Part shown: positions 54,642-63,635 of the stretch, one piece after another | How positions within the stretch are numbered: position 1 is the stretch's first letter | How the letters are laid out: each line of letters begins with the position of its first letter | Assembly: GCF_044068625.1 (NCBI RefSeq) | Contig: NZ_JBIPKH010000007.1 | Span: 1 to 64,000, forward strand | Length of the DNA: 64,000 nt | Origin: Desulfurivibrio sp044068625 | GTDB lineage: Bacteria; Desulfobacterota; Desulfobulbia; Desulfobulbales; Desulfurivibrionaceae | Reading direction: 5' to 3' | Notes under the pieces: model-generated | Databases searched by the model: none | What the model was told of the DNA's origin: nothing | The model's input: only the letters and a program-made list of their open reading frames with translations | Program-made: the position numbers and the translations under genes

Positions 54642-55865
54642 ATCTCCAAGCGAATGATACAAGGCGATTTTCAGCATATCATAAGTCCTGAAGCCGTAGG
54701 CTCGTTTCGTAATCACCTTGGCTTTGTTGTTGAACCCCTCGACACAGCCGAGGTCGATCTCGCCTTGGGCCTGAAACCAGTTGAGCAGGAGTGGCCGGTG
54801 AGCCCTCAGCATCTTCGCCACCTTTTTCATCGGCTTGAGCCGGGAACGCATGGTCCTGGTGCACCATTTGTCGAGAAAAAAACCGGCCCAGCCGGGGTGG
54901 ACGTAGTCCCAGAAGCGCTGGAAGTCCTCCTTGAGCAGGTAGGCCCGGATGGTTTTGAGGTTGCAGGCCAGCAGATCTTTCAACTTGTCCACCTGGTTGT
55001 CGGTGAGATTCTCCGGCCTTTTGAGCAGGCACCAGCGGCTTTTGGTCAGCACCGGTTCTTTGCCTTTGGCCTTGAGTTCCCGAGTCTCTTCGGCCCTGAC
55101 CTGGTCAATGGCCTTGCTCATGTGGCTCGCCACGTGGAAGCGGTCGAGGACGTTGACCGCATTGACGGCCTTCTCGGCAATCACCCGCAGATACGGTTTC
55201 CACATATCGCTGCAAACAAACTTCAGTTTTCCACTTCGTTCCGGTCCGAACCAGTCGAAGAAGCTCCGGAACACCTTGGTGGTCCGGTTGGGGCCGATCC
55301 ACAGCAGGCGCTTTTTGCCGGCGTCCAGCTGGTAGACCAGGGTGACGAACTTGTTTTTGGTTCGCTTGCGCCAACAGATTTCGTCGGTGCCGATGGCGGT
55401 GACGCCCTCCAGGTCACGGTTGGCAAGACCCCATTCAACGGCCATTTTCACCGAGCGGACCACCGAATCCCAACTGGTCATAAAAGAGACCGCCACCTCT
55501 TTCCAGCTCATTCGCTTGGCCCAGGTAGCCAGAAACCAGGCATAAGTGGTGGTCAGCCGATTCTTGCCCCTGGCCCACGGCATTTTTTCCACCTTGGCCT
55601 TGCCGCAGCGCGGGCAATCAACCCGGCGCGGACGGTAGAGGAAAAAGACCAGAATCCCCCACAAGGGGACAAACTCGAAGCGCCGCTGGGCCAGGGTGTC
55701 GTAGCCCGGTCCTTTTCTGCCGCAACCCGAACAAATCGGCCGGCTGCCGCGCTTGGGCCGCAGGGTGATCTCCAGAGTCAAACGGCCATCTTGACGCAAT
55801 TTACATCGCTCGTACACAAAACCGGGTTGTTTTTCGATCCGGTTCAAGATAGTTTGAATCAGCAT
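54606..55865 (-). CDS. ISL3-family transposase
   Basis: The 419-residue protein has an N-terminal zinc finger (PICSGCGRKGPGYD and VDCPRCGKAKVEK), a helix-turn-helix and a DDE-type catalytic core. Core motifs include VTAIGTDEICWRKR, FVCSDMWKPYLRVIAEK, VLDRFHVASHMSKAIDQVRAEE (in parts) and the C-terminal VEGFNNKAKVITKRAYGFR. It ends FTHRFC inside the left inverted repeat. The ATG at 55865 has AAGGAG eight bases upstream; the frame is open further to 56051, but that part lies in the hairpin and is unlikely to be translated. Confidence 0.95.
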   Translation of the reverse strand: MLIQTILNRIEKQPGFVYERCKLRQDGRLTLEITLRPKRGSRPICSGCGRKGPGYDTLAQRRFEFVPLWGILVFFLYRPRRVDCPRCGKAKVEKMPWARGKNRLTTTYAWFLATWAKRMSWKEVAVSFMTSWDSVVRSVKMAVEWGLANRDLEGVTAIGTDEICWRKRTKNKFVTLVYQLDAGKKRLLWIGPNRTTKVFRSFFDWFGPERSGKLKFVCSDMWKPYLRVIAEKAVNAVNVLDRFHVASHMSKAIDQVRAEETRELKAKGKEPVLTKSRWCLLKRPENLTDNQVDKLKDLLACNLKTIRAYLLKEDFQRFWDYVHPGWAGFFLDKWCTRTMRSRLKPMKKVAKMLRAHRPLLLNWFQAQGEIDLGCVEGFNNKAKVITKRAYGFRTYDMLKIALYHSLGDLPMPKFTHRFC

Positions 55866-55963
55866 CCTGTTTCTCCTTGTTTGGGTCCGTTTCGTGGTGG
55901 AAACTTTTCCCGGCAGGGTAAAACAGGATGCTTTTTTTGTGAAGCGGAAGTTGCCGATGCCGT

Positions 55964-56048
55964 AGCATGGAGAACCGGGGCCGTCAAGGCCAAGCCCCCT
56001 GGCGGGGGTGCGCTGCGCGCAGCCTTGACGGCCCCGGCCCTCCATGCT
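55964..56048. repeat. Long inverted repeat in the IS leader
   Basis: The arm 55964-55990 (AGCATGGA, then CCGGGGCCGTCAAGGC) pairs with 56022-56048 (GCCTTGACGGCCCCGG, then TCCATGCT). Sixteen bases match perfectly and eight more match after a short mismatch. The 31-base loop is also GC-rich. In RNA it would block read-in transcription or translation of the transposase. Confidence 0.85.
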
Positions 56049-56049
56049 C

Positions 56050-56113
56050 AACCTGAAGGTGGCGACGGCGAAGGAGCGGCTTTGCCGCCCTCGCCTCCGG
56101 CAGGGCTCAGGTT
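56050..56113. repeat. Second inverted repeat at the IS right end
   Basis: AACCTGA at 56050-56056 pairs with TCAGGTT at 56107-56113. Inside them GGCGA..GGAGCGGC faces GCCGCCCTCGCC around TTT. It adjoins the first hairpin. Confidence 0.6.
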
Positions 56114-56165
56114 CTGGAGCTGATTGTTTTCAAAGAGCTATACCCACAAATTCTGCGGACGAGTC

Positions 56166-56173
56166 GGTATTTT
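56166..56173 (+). repeat. Right target-site duplication of the IS
   Basis: Second copy of GGTATTTT; after it the interrupted gene resumes with AATGCAACATGG in the original frame. Confidence 0.88.
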
Positions 56174-57229
56174 AATGCAACATGGAACAAAAGCGGCACC
56201 CTGCTCGCCTTCGAACAGCATAGCTGCAGCGTGAGCGACCATGACGGTTTTTGTGTTTCAGGTTACAGCCGGGACATTATGGTCATGGATCTCTTCTCCG
56301 ATCAACCGTTTCCCGGTAGTATCATCCATCAACTCAATTACAACGGCGCGCCCGTTGCCGCTCCCGCGTTTGCTCCGGAAGGCAATAGAATCGTCGCATT
56401 GAAAAAAATGACCACCGGCTACGGCAACTATGGCAACCTGGTGGTTTTCGATCTTATCAATGACCATAGCTGGATTATCGATACCGGCGACGATCCGGTT
56501 CGCACCTGGTACGATGGCAGCTCGCCCGCCTGGTCACCGCAGGGTAACCAGATCGTTTACTATCTTGATCGGCAATACAGCCAGGCCACGGGGAAAATTG
56601 AAGGTCAGTTCGACCTCTTTCGCATCAACCCCGATGGAACCGGCAAAATCCGCCTGACGGATGACGATTTCGTCAACACCTTACCGGACTGGTCGCCCGA
56701 TGGGGAATGGATCATTTTCAGTTCCAACCGCGACCGCGGCGCAGCAGCGGACGGGATGGCATTGCTGGATCTCTGGATCATGGACAAAAACGGCAACAAT
56801 CTTGAGAAAATCCTGGATTGCTCACCGGCAAGCTGCCTGGAACCGAAATTTTCTCCGGATGGCCAAACCATCGCCTTTACCAACCTCAGCAACATTTTCA
56901 CGGTAAGCAGCGATGGAGATCCCGGTACCCTGAGAAAGATAGCCGAACCGGGCTATCTCGTCTGGGGCATCAGTTGGTCGCCTTACCTGCCTCGGCCCAC
57001 TATGGAGTTGCAGGTCGACCCGCCGTTTATCGCGCCAGGCGATCTGGCCAGAATAAGTTGGACCAGCACCGGCGCAGCCCAAGTCCGGATCATGGCCGAC
57101 GGCCAGGAAGAGGTACATCCGGCCAACGGCTATCTCTTCGTGTCGCCGGACAGCACCACGACATACACTGTTACGGCGATCGGCATATCAGGCGCACGCG
57201 TGGACACCGTCACCATCACGGTCCAATGA
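56174..57229 (+). pseudogene. 3' part of the interrupted phospholipase-like gene: TolB-type propeller plus Ig-like domain
   Basis: From NATWNKSGTLLAFEQHSC the frame encodes TolB/WD40-like blades (FAPEGNRIVALKKM, PAWSPQGNQIVYYLD, PDWSPDGEWIIFSSNRDRG, KFSPDGQTIAFTNL). It ends with an Ig-like domain (LQVDPPFIAPGDLARISWTS, YLFVSPDSTTTYTVTA) of the same type as in the giant protein. Joined to 54599 it restores a 924-codon frame: ...NPWYF followed by NATWNKSG. A start within this piece (GTG at 56231) has no clear ribosome-binding site, so it is probably silent. Confidence 0.88.
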
Positions 57230-57234
57230 ACAAG

Positions 57235-58854
57235 CTAGCGATCACGGGGTACCGCCGGCAGGTTCAGGCTTTGCATGCTCAGGATGAGCATCCGGCAGGA
57301 CTGGGTGAAGAGGCGGTTGCTCATCAGTAGACGGGTGACGTCGTGCTCGCGCAGGCTCTTGGCCGCCACCGCCTTGGCACAAGCCCGGATAAAGTGCCGG
57401 TCCGCCTCCTCCACCGCCAGAAAGGCTTGTTGCAGTAATCCGGCATGATCGCTATCCGGCTCGTCGCCGATCCGATCCACCACCTCGCCGATACTCTTAA
57501 GCCTCTCCAGGTAACCACGCCAGGCCTCCTGCATGAACTCGTTGTCCTCGCGGCGATATTCGTCGATCTCGCGGTTCTGTTCATGGAGGTTCTTGGCGGC
57601 GTTCATGATGCTGCGGGAGGCCCGGATATAGGGTTCCAGGCGCCTGGCCTCCTCCTCCTCCACCTTATAGGCCTGAATTCTGGCGTAATAGGTGAAAATT
57701 TCGGCGTGGAGATTTTCCAGATCGTCGTAGGTAACCTCTCCCCGGGTTCGTCCCGCGGGATCGACCCCGTAGATCATCCGGGTGAAATCGATGCTCCATT
57801 TAGCCTGATTGACTGCCTCTTTGCGCAACGCCTCGATGGCCGCCTCCGCCACCTCGGGGCTGGTGTTACTGATGTAGCGGGTCAGGTGCAGGCGCCGGGG
57901 TTCGGGAATCCGGCGGCGAACAAAGGCGGTTAGGGCAGGAATCAAGGGATAGAAGATCACCACCCCCAACACGTTGAACAGGGTGTGGAAGAGCGCCAGC
58001 CCCAGCACGATATTGTCGGCGAAACCCAACAGATCCAGGACCAGCCAGGTCAGCAGCGGCAGCAGCAGGAAGGTAACGGCGGCGGTGCCGGTGGTAAAGA
58101 TAAGCTGGCTGAAGGCCGCCTGCTTCTTGATCGGAATCCCGCCCATGGAGCCGAGCAGCACCGTCACCGTGGTGCCGACGTTGGCCCCGATCACCATGGC
58201 GGCGGCCCCGCCGAAACCCACCACCCCGGTATAGAGCATGGTCAGGGTGATGGCGATGGTGGCCGAGGAGCTTTGCATGATCGCGGTGAGCAGCAACCCG
58301 GCCAGGCCGTAAACCCAAAGGCCGAGATCGGGCAGGGCCGAGATGTCGATAACGGCGGCCAGATCCTCGACACTGCTCTTCATGAAATCCAGGCCATGGA
58401 AGAGAAAGCCGAAGGCCACCAGCAGCTTGCTGATATTGACGTAACGGGGGGAGCCGGCCAGCAGAATCAGCCCCAGGCCGCCGATCCCGATCATCGGCAG
58501 GGCAAAGGTCTCGATCTGGAATTTGAAGCCGAATACCGCCACGATCCAGGCGGTCATGGTGGTGCCCACCTTGGTGCCGATCATCACCGCCACCGCGTTG
58601 GCCAGGCTCATCAGCCCGGCCCCGGCAAAGGCCAGCACCATCAGGGACACCGCCGAGGAGCTTTGCAGAATGGCGGTACTGACCACTCCGGAGAGAATCC
58701 CCCGCAGCCGGCTGCCGGTATATTTCCGAATCAGCGACTTGAAGGCCCGGCCGGAGAGGAGCTTGATCGACTCCTCCATCATGAACATCCCGAAGAGAAA
58801 GATCCCCAAGCCGGCCAGCAGCCGCCAAATATCGAAATGCTCGAAAATGGTCAT
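57235..58854 (-). CDS. Na+/phosphate cotransporter (NptA-like) with C-terminal PhoU-like domain
   Basis: The 539-residue protein has repeated Na/Pi cotransporter units, with QSSSAVSLMVLAFAGAGLMS and QSSSATIAITLTMLYTGVVG each carrying the QSSS motif. About eight TM segments follow. A helical PhoU-like tail spans about 350-535. It takes up phosphate with sodium across the inner membrane. It is convergent with the island's last gene. Confidence 0.93.
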   Translation of the reverse strand: MTIFEHFDIWRLLAGLGIFLFGMFMMEESIKLLSGRAFKSLIRKYTGSRLRGILSGVVSTAILQSSSAVSLMVLAFAGAGLMSLANAVAVMIGTKVGTTMTAWIVAVFGFKFQIETFALPMIGIGGLGLILLAGSPRYVNISKLLVAFGFLFHGLDFMKSSVEDLAAVIDISALPDLGLWVYGLAGLLLTAIMQSSSATIAITLTMLYTGVVGFGGAAAMVIGANVGTTVTVLLGSMGGIPIKKQAAFSQLIFTTGTAAVTFLLLPLLTWLVLDLLGFADNIVLGLALFHTLFNVLGVVIFYPLIPALTAFVRRRIPEPRRLHLTRYISNTSPEVAEAAIEALRKEAVNQAKWSIDFTRMIYGVDPAGRTRGEVTYDDLENLHAEIFTYYARIQAYKVEEEEARRLEPYIRASRSIMNAAKNLHEQNREIDEYRREDNEFMQEAWRGYLERLKSIGEVVDRIGDEPDSDHAGLLQQAFLAVEEADRHFIRACAKAVAAKSLREHDVTRLLMSNRLFTQSCRMLILSMQSLNLPAVPRDR

Positions 58855-58866
58855 AATATACCGAAT

Positions 58867-60540
58867 TTACATAGTGGTATAGCGAGGACCGCCGCCCGCC
58901 TCGGGCACCGTCCAGCGGATATTGTCGTAGGGGCATTTACGCTGGCAGGTCTTGCAGTGCAGGCAGTTGGAGGGGTTGGCCGGCCGCGGCTGATCTCCGA
59001 TCCGCTCATAAACCCCGGCCGGACAGAAGGTGACGCAGGGCGCCCCGTAGGTGGCCAGACACCGCTCCCGGCAGATGGTGGGATCAGCGATCAGCAGATG
59101 GCAGGGCTCCTCCTCGCGGTGAGCGGTCTGGGCCAGGGCGGTAAAGGCATCCTTGTCAAAGGGCCGGGAGGGCTTCAAGGGATAGCTTCTTCCGCCGGCA
59201 AGATGGGTATAGTCCGGGGCGACTTTAAACTGAGGCAGCAGGCGGCCCAGCAGGGCCAGCCCCATCCCGGCCAGGGTGCCGAACCTGGCGATGCTCTGGC
59301 GAAAATTTTTGGCTTCCGCCATCTCAGCCAGCACCCCGGCCCGCTCCAGGCCGGCGGTGTAATTCACGGCCAGGTTTTCCGGAGCCGCCGGGGCGGCGGC
59401 CACCGCTTCGGCGGCGGCGATTCCCGAGTGGATGGCGTTATGCAGGCCCTTGATCTTGAGCATGTTGACCAGGCCGGCGGCATCGCCCAGCAGGGTCACG
59501 TTGCCCCGGCCAATCGCGCCATCATAGGGGCTGCGGGGCACGGCGTAAAGACCGCCCTCGGGGATCATCTTGGCCCCGGCCTCCACCACCGTGCCGCCGG
59601 CGATATAGCGGGCCACCGCCGGATGGGCCTTGAACAGGGTCAGGGCGTCCTGGGGATTGAAATCGTGATAGGAGTAGTCGAGCCCGGCGATAATCCCCAC
59701 CGCCAGCCGATTATCCCCCATGGGGTAGATGATACCGCCCCCGAAAATATCGGGGCCGGCAACCGGGGTCCAGAGGGGGTAGCCCATGGCGTGGACCACC
59801 CGCTCGTCACTGAATTGCCGGTACTGCTCGTCGCTGACCCGGATCAGCTCCTTGACCCCCAGGGAGTAGAGTTGCTCCCCGGCCCGCCGCAGACCGGCGG
59901 CGGCGATGAATTGTTCACTGAGCAATCCGTCGCAACCCTCGGCCAGCAGAATAAAATCGGCTTTGATGGTCTCCCCGGCCAGGAAATTGACCTGGGGCTC
60001 CCCCGTCCGATCACGGCCCTGATCCACCAGCCTTACCCCGCCGGCCCGGCCGGTCGCCTGCTGCCAAAGCAGCTCGGCGGCGGCAAAACCGGGCAACACC
60101 TCCACTCCGATGCCGGTGGCGATCCCACTCAACCAGGCAACCAGGCGGCTGACCGAACAGATATAGTCCCCCTCATGGATCATACGGCCGTAGCCCAGGC
60201 CCAGCAGCCGCGCCAGTTTGAGCAGCGGCCGCAACTGCAGAGAGCCCCGGGCGGTGAGCAGCAGCACATCGTCGCTCTTCACCCGGGCCGGCAAAACCTC
60301 GCGGGCGACCGGGGTTTCCCGCCACTCAGGGATCAGGGGGTCCAGCAGGCGGGCCAGGCATTCCGGCTCCAGCACCGCCCCGGAAAGGCCGTGGTTGCCG
60401 GGGGCGGCCCCCTTGTCGATCACGCAGACCGCCAGTTCCGGCTTGAGCCTTTTGATGGTGATGGCCGCCGCCAGCCCCGCCGGGCCCGCCCCGACGATCA
60501 GTACGTCAACCTTGCTGAAATCCTCGCTTGCCTGGCTCAT
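58867..60540 (-). CDS. Electron transfer flavoprotein:quinone oxidoreductase
   Basis: The 557-residue FAD protein passes electrons from ETF to the membrane quinone. It has the dinucleotide motif VDVLIVGAGPAGLAAAITIKR, GDAAGLVNMLKIKGLHNAIHSG and a C-terminal 4Fe-4S site (CLHCKTCQRKCPYDNI). The end is LRF-like PYDNIRWTVPEAGGGPRYTTM (given up to 20: DNIRWTVPEAGGGPRYTTM). Its start overlaps the fused EtfBA gene by four bases. The pair points to beta-oxidation or another acyl-CoA dehydrogenase feeding the quinone pool. Confidence 0.94.
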   Translation of the reverse strand: MSQASEDFSKVDVLIVGAGPAGLAAAITIKRLKPELAVCVIDKGAAPGNHGLSGAVLEPECLARLLDPLIPEWRETPVAREVLPARVKSDDVLLLTARGSLQLRPLLKLARLLGLGYGRMIHEGDYICSVSRLVAWLSGIATGIGVEVLPGFAAAELLWQQATGRAGGVRLVDQGRDRTGEPQVNFLAGETIKADFILLAEGCDGLLSEQFIAAAGLRRAGEQLYSLGVKELIRVSDEQYRQFSDERVVHAMGYPLWTPVAGPDIFGGGIIYPMGDNRLAVGIIAGLDYSYHDFNPQDALTLFKAHPAVARYIAGGTVVEAGAKMIPEGGLYAVPRSPYDGAIGRGNVTLLGDAAGLVNMLKIKGLHNAIHSGIAAAEAVAAAPAAPENLAVNYTAGLERAGVLAEMAEAKNFRQSIARFGTLAGMGLALLGRLLPQFKVAPDYTHLAGGRSYPLKPSRPFDKDAFTALAQTAHREEEPCHLLIADPTICRERCLATYGAPCVTFCPAGVYERIGDQPRPANPSNCLHCKTCQRKCPYDNIRWTVPEAGGGPRYTTM

Positions 60541-62642
60541 ACCGCATCCTTAAGGGCACTGATAAGTTCGGGAAGCACCTGTTCGGCCCGACCCACCAGG
60601 TAGTAGTCACACTGCTTGAAGATCGGGGCGTGGGGGTCGGCGTTGATCGCCACGATGGTGCCGCTGCCCGCCACCCCGATCATATGCTGGATCGCCCCGG
60701 AGATCCCGACGGCGATGTAGAGCTTGGGCCCAACTGCGGTGCCGGTCTGCCCCACCTGGAAGGCACGTTCGATAAAGCCCTGCTCCACCGCCGCCCGGGA
60801 GGCGCCCTTGCCCACCTTGACCTTGCAGCTCTCCCCCACCACCACCGCCAGTTGATCCAGCAGCCGGGCGAAGTTGTCCTTACTGCCCAGCCCCTTGCCG
60901 CCGCCGACAATCACATCACAGTGGAAATCGACCTTGGCGCCGCCCTCTTCACGGTGCAGGATCCTGAGGCTTAAATCCTCGGCGCTGATCTCGGACCGCC
61001 ACTGAACAATTTCGCCTTTACGGGCGGGATCAGGCGGCAGGCGCCGCATCACCCCGGGCCGGGCGGTGGCCATCTGGCAACTGGAGTTGCGACTGCAGAT
61101 GGTGGCCATCACGTTGCCGCCCAGGGCCGGCCGGGTCTGCATCAACACCGCCACCTGCTTTTTCCGGGTAACATCGCGGATGGTCAGTTCGGTACAATCG
61201 GCGGTGAGGCCGCAACCAACCCGGTAGGCCACCATGGGGGCCAGCACCCGGCCCTGGGGGGTGGCCCCAAAGAGCAAGATCTGGGGGCGGTGGGCGTTGA
61301 ACAGCTCGGCCACCACCTTGCGCCAGCTTAAAGGATCGAAGCTTGCCAGCAGCGGATCCTGGGCCAGATAAACCCGGTCGGCCCCGGCGGCGATCAGTTC
61401 CGGGGCCAGCTGTTCCACCCCCTGGCCCAGCAGCACCACCCCCACCGGCACCTCCAGGGAGTCCGCCAGTTCACGGGCCTTGCCGGTCAACTCCAGGGTG
61501 GCGGCGTTGAGCGCCCCATCCTCCTCCCGTTCGGCCATTACCCAAACCTCACCCTGGTAGGCGGTGGCGGTATGGGTCAGGCCATCAAGCATCTCGGCGG
61601 CGATCTTGGGGGAGAGCTGCAGGGCTGGATCGGCCAGGATCTCCTCCCGCAACTCGGCGGTCAGCTGGCCGGGGTCGCTGATCTTCCGGGCCGCCAGCAG
61701 TTCCGCCAACTGTTTGAAATCGGAACACTCTTTTTCGGTGCCCTCAAAGGGGCGCTCAAACCAGGATAAGCGGCGGGCGGGCAGACGATAACTCCCGGCG
61801 CCCTCGGGGAGATCCCGGGCGGGGCCCTCTCCCCCCCCCTCGTTCAAGGTATCCCGCACCACCCGGGCCAGCTCGGCCACCGTGTCCACCTGCCTGACCA
61901 GACGGCTGGTCTTGGGCGGCGGAAAAACCCGAATAACTCTGGTTTTGGAACCGGCATTACCCATGGCGGTGGGCTTGACGTCATCGGCCCCCCACTTGAT
62001 CAGGCTTTCACGATGGGCTCGGCGGGTGGCGGCAAAGGAGGGATAGAGGGGGTACTCATATTTGGCCACGGTGATCACCGCCGGCAGCCGCAGGCCCTCC
62101 ACCACCTGGGCCCCGCCGGAGATTATCTGGCGGAACCGGAAACGACCGTCCCGAAACTCCACCCCGGTGGCGTAAGGGATGCAGGATATTCCCAACTCCT
62201 CGGCAATCTGGGGCGGCACCTGGGCGGTATCCCCGTCCACCGACTGCATCCCGCAAACCACGTAGTAATCGTCGGAACCGGCCAGCATTTCGGCCCGAAT
62301 CTTCAGAATGGCATGGGCCAGGGGATTGGCGGTGGCCGGGGTATCGGCTCCCCCCAGGGCCCGGTCGGTGAGCAGCACCGCCGAGTCCGCGCCCCGACTC
62401 AGGCCGTAGCGCAACACCTCAGCCGCCATGGGCGGCCCCATGGAGAGGCAGATGATCCGGCCCTGACCATCGCCGGCCAGCTCCTTCATCCGCCGGGCAA
62501 AGGCCAGGGCCTGGGCGTCCAGTTCATTGATCACGCTGGCCAACCGCGCACGGATCAGATTGCCGGTTTCCGGATCAAAAGCGTTGTCGGTGATCCGGGC
62601 CACATCCGGCACCTGTTTGACCAAAACGATATAATCACTCAT
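60537..62642 (-). CDS. Fused electron transfer flavoprotein, EtfB-EtfA in one chain
   Basis: The 701-residue protein joins an EtfB part (1-about 265: YIVLVKQVPDVARITDNAFD, VCGMQSVDGDTAQVPPQIAE) to an EtfA part (about 365-701: EVWVMAEREEDGALN, LLFGATPQGRVLAPMVAYR, GGGKGLGSKDNF, QVGQTGTAVGPKLYIAVGISGAIQH). The linker of about 100 residues is helical and acidic. The FAD site in the EtfA part (GQTGTAV..YIAVGISGAIQH) is intact. Fusion fixes the two subunits at 1:1. Confidence 0.94.
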   Translation of the reverse strand: MSDYIVLVKQVPDVARITDNAFDPETGNLIRARLASVINELDAQALAFARRMKELAGDGQGRIICLSMGPPMAAEVLRYGLSRGADSAVLLTDRALGGADTPATANPLAHAILKIRAEMLAGSDDYYVVCGMQSVDGDTAQVPPQIAEELGISCIPYATGVEFRDGRFRFRQIISGGAQVVEGLRLPAVITVAKYEYPLYPSFAATRRAHRESLIKWGADDVKPTAMGNAGSKTRVIRVFPPPKTSRLVRQVDTVAELARVVRDTLNEGGGEGPARDLPEGAGSYRLPARRLSWFERPFEGTEKECSDFKQLAELLAARKISDPGQLTAELREEILADPALQLSPKIAAEMLDGLTHTATAYQGEVWVMAEREEDGALNAATLELTGKARELADSLEVPVGVVLLGQGVEQLAPELIAAGADRVYLAQDPLLASFDPLSWRKVVAELFNAHRPQILLFGATPQGRVLAPMVAYRVGCGLTADCTELTIRDVTRKKQVAVLMQTRPALGGNVMATICSRNSSCQMATARPGVMRRLPPDPARKGEIVQWRSEISAEDLSLRILHREEGGAKVDFHCDVIVGGGKGLGSKDNFARLLDQLAVVVGESCKVKVGKGASRAAVEQGFIERAFQVGQTGTAVGPKLYIAVGISGAIQHMIGVAGSGTIVAINADPHAPIFKQCDYYLVGRAEQVLPELISALKDAV

Positions 62643-62732
62643 GGAACGAGCCGCTCCCGCATAGAATTTTCAACGTACTACCGGCTTCAAAATACTTGAA
62701 TTTGGCCGATTCCGCACGGAGTTTCCCCACCT

Positions 62733-63383
62733 TTACTCCAGGGCCAAAGTCAGTTGCCGGGAGAAAACCCGGCCGGGAACCAGTCGGGCGCCCAGCCGCA
62801 TCATATGGTCGCTCTTCACCTGGCAGTCGATCATCACGCAACCGGCCTGCCGGAGCCCGGCCACCAGGTGGGCCAGGGCCGCCTTGGAGGCGTCCGGCAC
62901 CCGACTGAACATCGATTCGCCAAAAAAGACCTTGCCCAGGGCCACCCCGTAAATACCACCCACCAGCTCATCATCCCGGTAACACTCCACCGAATGGGCA
63001 TGGCCCAGTTCATGGAGCCGGCAGTAGGCCTCGACCATCGCCTCATCCAGCCAGCTTCCCTCCTGTCCCGGCCGGTGAATTTCGGCGCAGGCCCGAATCA
63101 CCGCCCCAAAATCCCGGTTCATACTGAAGCTGAAAAAGCCCTGCCGCAGCTTGCGGGTCAGGCGGCGGCTGCAATGAAACTCCTCGGGCAGCAAAACCAG
63201 CCGGGGATCCGGCGCCCACCAGAGGATGGGCTCCCCCGGCGAGTACCAGGGGAAAATCCCCAACCGGTAGGCCAGCAACAGGCGTTCCGGCTTCAGGTCC
63301 CCCCCCACCGCCAGCAGGCCGTCGGCCCGGGCCAGGTCGGGGGGCGGGAAAAACAATCTATGGTCCAACTGGAACACCGGCAT
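62733..63383 (-). CDS. aat: Leucyl/phenylalanyl-tRNA--protein transferase
   Basis: Aat adds Leu or Phe to N-terminal Arg/Lys of proteins, marking them for ClpAP. The 216-residue protein has FPPPDLARADGLLAVGGDL, YRLGIFPWYSPGEPILWWAP, WLDEAMVEAYCRLHELGHAHSVE (in parts) and FFGESMFSR. No ClpS/ClpA gene is in view. Confidence 0.95.
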   Translation of the reverse strand: MPVFQLDHRLFFPPPDLARADGLLAVGGDLKPERLLLAYRLGIFPWYSPGEPILWWAPDPRLVLLPEEFHCSRRLTRKLRQGFFSFSMNRDFGAVIRACAEIHRPGQEGSWLDEAMVEAYCRLHELGHAHSVECYRDDELVGGIYGVALGKVFFGESMFSRVPDASKAALAHLVAGLRQAGCVMIDCQVKSDHMMRLGARLVPGRVFSRQLTLALE

Positions 63384-63546
63384 AATTTTACAAAAATGTC
63401 ATTAGTGGCAATTTTAATCTCAGCACGATTACAAAATCGTCAAGCATCCGCCACCCAAAAGGTACCAAGGGCTCGGGAGTCGTCGGCGCTTATTGTCTCA
63501 TCTTTTCAAAGCGTTGGCCAGCCAAACCCGACTGTTCGCGGCCATT

Positions 63547-63562
63547 GGCACGCTTTTTGATC
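63547..63562 (+). promoter_or_regulatory. Candidate sigma-54 promoter of glnB
   Basis: TTGGCACGCTTTTTGATC around 63545-63562 matches the -24/-12 pattern TTGGCACG-N4-TTGC except for A in place of the final C. It lies about 75 bases before the glnB ATG, as expected for an NtrC-controlled P-II gene. Confidence 0.5.
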
Positions 63563-63635
63563 ATGGACCTGACCGGCACAGGACGGTAACCCCGGTTCCC
63601 CGCGAACCGGACAGACAAAGCAAGGAGGAGTCAAG

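Larger units (their letters stand above)
54600..56165 (-). mobile_element. ISL3-family insertion sequence, 1566 bases
   Basis: The element has imperfect terminal inverted repeats: GGTTCCTCAGCAAAATCTGT (54600 on) against GACTCGTCCGCAGAATTTGT (complement of the right end), followed on both sides by GGGTA, 19 of 25 positions matching. It is flanked by the 8-base duplication GGTATTTT. One transposase gene fills most of it. The 300 bases at the right end are non-coding and hold two strong hairpins. The element looks complete and possibly active. Confidence 0.9.

Noticed and set aside
55866..56051. N-terminal extension of the transposase to 56051
   Set aside because: Lies in the hairpin region, has no family similarity, and a good ribosome-binding site precedes the ATG at 55865.
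57985..60603. 872-codon frame opposite the cotransporter and ETF:QO genes
   Set aside because: Spans two real genes on the other strand and is Gly/Gln/His-rich, a typical antisense artefact.
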